Shown here piece by piece: positions 6,366-8,144 of a DNA stretch of 8,144 nucleotides. Position numbers and translations under genes: made by a program. The stretch is from JBDRZD01 sp964623395 (lineage in GTDB: Bacteria; Hydrothermota; Hydrothermia; Hydrothermales; Hydrothermaceae): positions 1 to 8,144 of the forward strand of contig CAZUSI010000061.1 in NCBI GenBank assembly GCA_964623395.1, in the 5' to 3' direction. The notes beneath the pieces are model-generated. The model was not told the origin of the DNA. It was given only the letters and a program-made list of their open reading frames with translations, and made no database searches. The first letter of the stretch is position 1. Each line of letters starts with the position of its first letter.

Positions 6366-8144
6366 TTACTCACACTTTGAATAACCGCATGAAAGACATG
6401 TTGCACAATCTTCTATCATAATAAGTGATGCTCCACATTCAGGGCATATTTCTCCTGAAGGTGTTAATCCTTCCATTATTTTTCTCTTTGGTTCTGGAAA
6501 TATCTTTAATTGTTCTCCTTTACCTAAGTGTTTTTCAAGGACTTTTGCAATCGTATCAGGTATTGAAAAATAAACTTCCCCATCTTCCCATACAGGATTT
6601 GCTGACCTTATTCCTTTAAGTTGTTTAATAATTTCATTTGGGGATACACCAGAACGCAGTGCAAGGGAAATTAATCTCCCTATTGCTTCTGTTAAAGCAT
6701 TTGCATGTCCACCACTTTTTCCAACTTGAATAAAGACTTCTAAAAGTCCTTCCTCATCTTCATTTATTGTGATATACAATGTTCCAAGCCCTGATGGCAT
6801 CTTATATGTTTTTCCACTTACAACTTTTGGTCTTGGTTTTGGTTTTAATATATGGACCTTTTTCTCTTCTTCTTTTTTAACAGCAACATCATATACTTGC
6901 TCTGGTCTTGAACCTGTTCTATAAACAGTTATTCCTTTACAACCAAGTTCATATGCCAAGAGAAATACTTTTTTAACATCTTCAACTGTTGCACTCTCAG
7001 GCATATTTATTGTTTTTGAAACAGCATCTTCTGTATATTTTTGAAATGCTGCCTGTATCATAACATGCTGTTTATAATCAACATCAAATGCAACATCAAA
7101 TATATCTCTTATAAAATCAGGAATTTCATCAAAAGGTTTAATTGAAGGGACTTTTGAAATTTCATTCATCAATTCGTCTGAATAAAATCCCAAAAATTTT
7201 GATGCTTCTTCAAAATATTTGTTTATATATAAAAGTTTTTCACCTTCCATAACATTTTTAACATAAACAAGTGAGAAATTTGGTTCTATACCAGCGGATG
7301 TATCAGCAATCATTGATATTGTTCCTGTTGGTGCAATTGTAGTTACAACAGCATTCCTCCTTGTAGTTCCCTTAAATATACTTTTTTCAATGTTTGGAAA
7401 AGGACCCTTTATTTTTCCAATTTTACAGGAAGCAATGTGGGCTCTTTCCTGAATAAATTTCATTATCTCTTCTGCTGCCTTAATTGCTTCTTCACTTCTA
7501 TAAGGAATTCCAAGCATGTATAAAAGGTCTGCAAAGCCCATTATTCCAAGACCTATTTTTCTATTTTCCTTTGTCAATTTTTCTATTTCCTTTAAAGGAT
7601 AATTGTTAGCATCAACAACATTGTCAAGGAAATGAACAGAAATGTCAACAATTTCACCAAGTTTTTCCCAATCAATTCTATTTTTAACTTCTTCAAAGCT
7701 GCTTCTTCTTTTTTCTGTTAAATACCATGGAGTTCCTTTATAAAACTTTGCAACATTTATTGATCCAAGGTTGCAGGATTCATAAGGTAAAAGCGGTTTT
7801 TCACCACAATTATGAACATAAAATCCATTTGCATCAAAAGCATTAACTCCTGGAATTTGAACATCATATACTTTTTCTTTTCCACAGTATTCTATTTTTT
7901 CTATTTCATCAATAAATCTTTCTCTATTTAATTTTCTTTTATAAGAAGAAAGTAAATCTTTAAGTTTTTTTCCTTTTTCAGTATCTCCAAAACCAATTTT
8001 TTCAGCAAATATTTTTATGTTGTCTTTACTTATTACAAGTTCATATTTTCTAAATTTGTATATCTGGGAAACAATTCCCATTCTTAAAAGCATCCTCTGA
8101 ATAATTTTAAGATTATTTATATCCTTTTGCCACAATCTTATAGA
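6366..8144 (-). CDS. nrdJ: Class II (adenosylcobalamin-dependent) ribonucleotide reductase, 5'-partial, intein-containing
   Basis: The enzyme reduces ribonucleotides to deoxyribonucleotides using a B12-derived radical, in the cytoplasm. The frame stays open through the window edge, so the N-terminal extein and most of an intein lie upstream; the TTG at 8135 is not a start. Numbering from that TTG, residues 1-109 are the intein tail and residue 110 begins the C-extein. C110 in CGEKPLLPYESC matches the thiyl-radical Cys of the family's NPCGE motif, E112 the catalytic Glu, and C121 one half of the active-site disulfide. APTGTIS (268-274) fits the phosphate-binding loop, and YELGCKGITVYRTGSR (395-410) is typical of NrdJ. 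A TSCPD domain spans about 440-516. Six Cys at the end (564, 567, 577, 580, 583, 588) form the redox or zinc tail. The TSCPD domain and Cys-rich tail argue for class II over class I. It ends in TAA, 3 nt before the next gene. Confidence 0.93.
   Translation of the reverse strand, partial: SIRLWQKDINNLKIIQRMLLRMGIVSQIYKFRKYELVISKDNIKIFAEKIGFGDTEKGKKLKDLLSSYKRKLNRERFIDEIEKIEYCGKEKVYDVQIPGVNAFDANGFYVHNCGEKPLLPYESCNLGSINVAKFYKGTPWYLTEKRRSSFEEVKNRIDWEKLGEIVDISVHFLDNVVDANNYPLKEIEKLTKENRKIGLGIMGFADLLYMLGIPYRSEEAIKAAEEIMKFIQERAHIASCKIGKIKGPFPNIEKSIFKGTTRRNAVVTTIAPTGTISMIADTSAGIEPNFSLVYVKNVMEGEKLLYINKYFEEASKFLGFYSDELMNEISKVPSIKPFDEIPDFIRDIFDVAFDVDYKQHVMIQAAFQKYTEDAVSKTINMPESATVEDVKKVFLLAYELGCKGITVYRTGSRPEQVYDVAVKKEEEKKVHILKPKPRPKVVSGKTYKMPSGLGTLYITINEDEEGLLEVFIQVGKSGGHANALTEAIGRLISLALRSGVSPNEIIKQLKGIRSANPVWEDGEVYFSIPDTIAKVLEKHLGKGEQLKIFPEPKRKIMEGLTPSGEICPECGASLIMIEDCATCLSCGYSKCE
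7809..8144 (-). mobile_element. Intein, C-terminal part (end of homing endonuclease plus splicing blocks F and G)
   Basis: About 112 intein residues are visible inside the nrdJ frame. The outer part, with LLRMGIVSQIYKFRKYELVIS and the following YKRKLNRERF, resembles the end of a LAGLIDADG-type homing endonuclease and its linker back to the splicing domain. VYDVQIPGVNAFDANGF is a good block F. The last residues, VHN followed by Cys, are a textbook block G: penultimate His, terminal Asn that cyclises, and Cys+1 as nucleophile. The splice junction falls between 7809 and 7808. The frame is intact with no stop, so the element looks functional at this end. The N-terminal splicing blocks and any LAGLIDADG motifs are outside the window, so endonuclease activity cannot be judged. 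Confidence 0.93.

Noticed and set aside
6425..6619. Plus-strand hydrophobic frame that could look like a small membrane protein
   Set aside because: The hydrophobicity comes from the T-rich antisense of nrdJ's Cys-rich tail. No start signal or family resemblance.
8133..8135. TTG at 8135 as a start codon for a free-standing NrdJ
   Set aside because: It lies within intein sequence, and the frame is open to the window edge (Ser-Ile-Arg before it), so the gene is simply truncated by the window.

Overview
The window is a compact, strongly AT-rich stretch of bacterial DNA in which every gene lies on the minus strand. In order of transcription, from high to low coordinates, it holds: a 5'-truncated adenosylcobalamin-dependent ribonucleotide reductase (nrdJ) carrying the C-terminal end of an intein; an archaeal-type nicotinate phosphoribosyltransferase; a tRNA-Ala(CGC); the metalloprotease subunit TldD; a TPR lipoprotein; and the pyrimidine genes pyrK, pyrD and pyrF.

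There is almost no intergenic DNA. nrdJ and the NAPRTase gene are 3 nt apart. The NAPRTase frame ends inside the tRNA gene. tldD starts 13 nt after the tRNA. tldD/TPR overlap by 17 nt, TPR/pyrK by 11 nt, and pyrK/pyrD and pyrD/pyrF by 4 nt each (ATGA). The layout reads as one polycistronic unit or two units joined at the tRNA. I saw no convincing promoter, terminator, CRISPR array, insertion sequence or long repeat.

The functional theme is nucleotide and cofactor supply. PyrK and PyrD form the NAD-linked dihydroorotate dehydrogenase, PyrF makes UMP, NrdJ makes deoxyribonucleotides, and the NAPRTase feeds NAD synthesis, which supplies the NADH used by PyrDK. TldD and the TPR lipoprotein are outside this theme and probably ride along in the operon.

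Organism (inference): the lipobox on the TPR protein and its FNTFYNAKKIF start resemble envelope lipoproteins of the wider FCB group and related uncultured phyla. The Lys/Glu/Ile-rich proteins, purine-rich mRNA strand, B12-dependent reductase with intein and archaeal-type NAPRTase fit a thermophilic or anaerobic low-GC bacterium, for example of the WOR-3/Hydrothermae kind. The phylum is a guess.

I found no wholly new multi-gene system. The points most worth a second look are the intein that separates the thiyl-radical cysteine of NrdJ from the residues before it, the NAPRTase stop codon made from tRNA-Ala bases, an Asp-to-Asn change at a normally invariant PyrF site, and a tRNA for a codon (GCG) used only once in the window's coding sequence.
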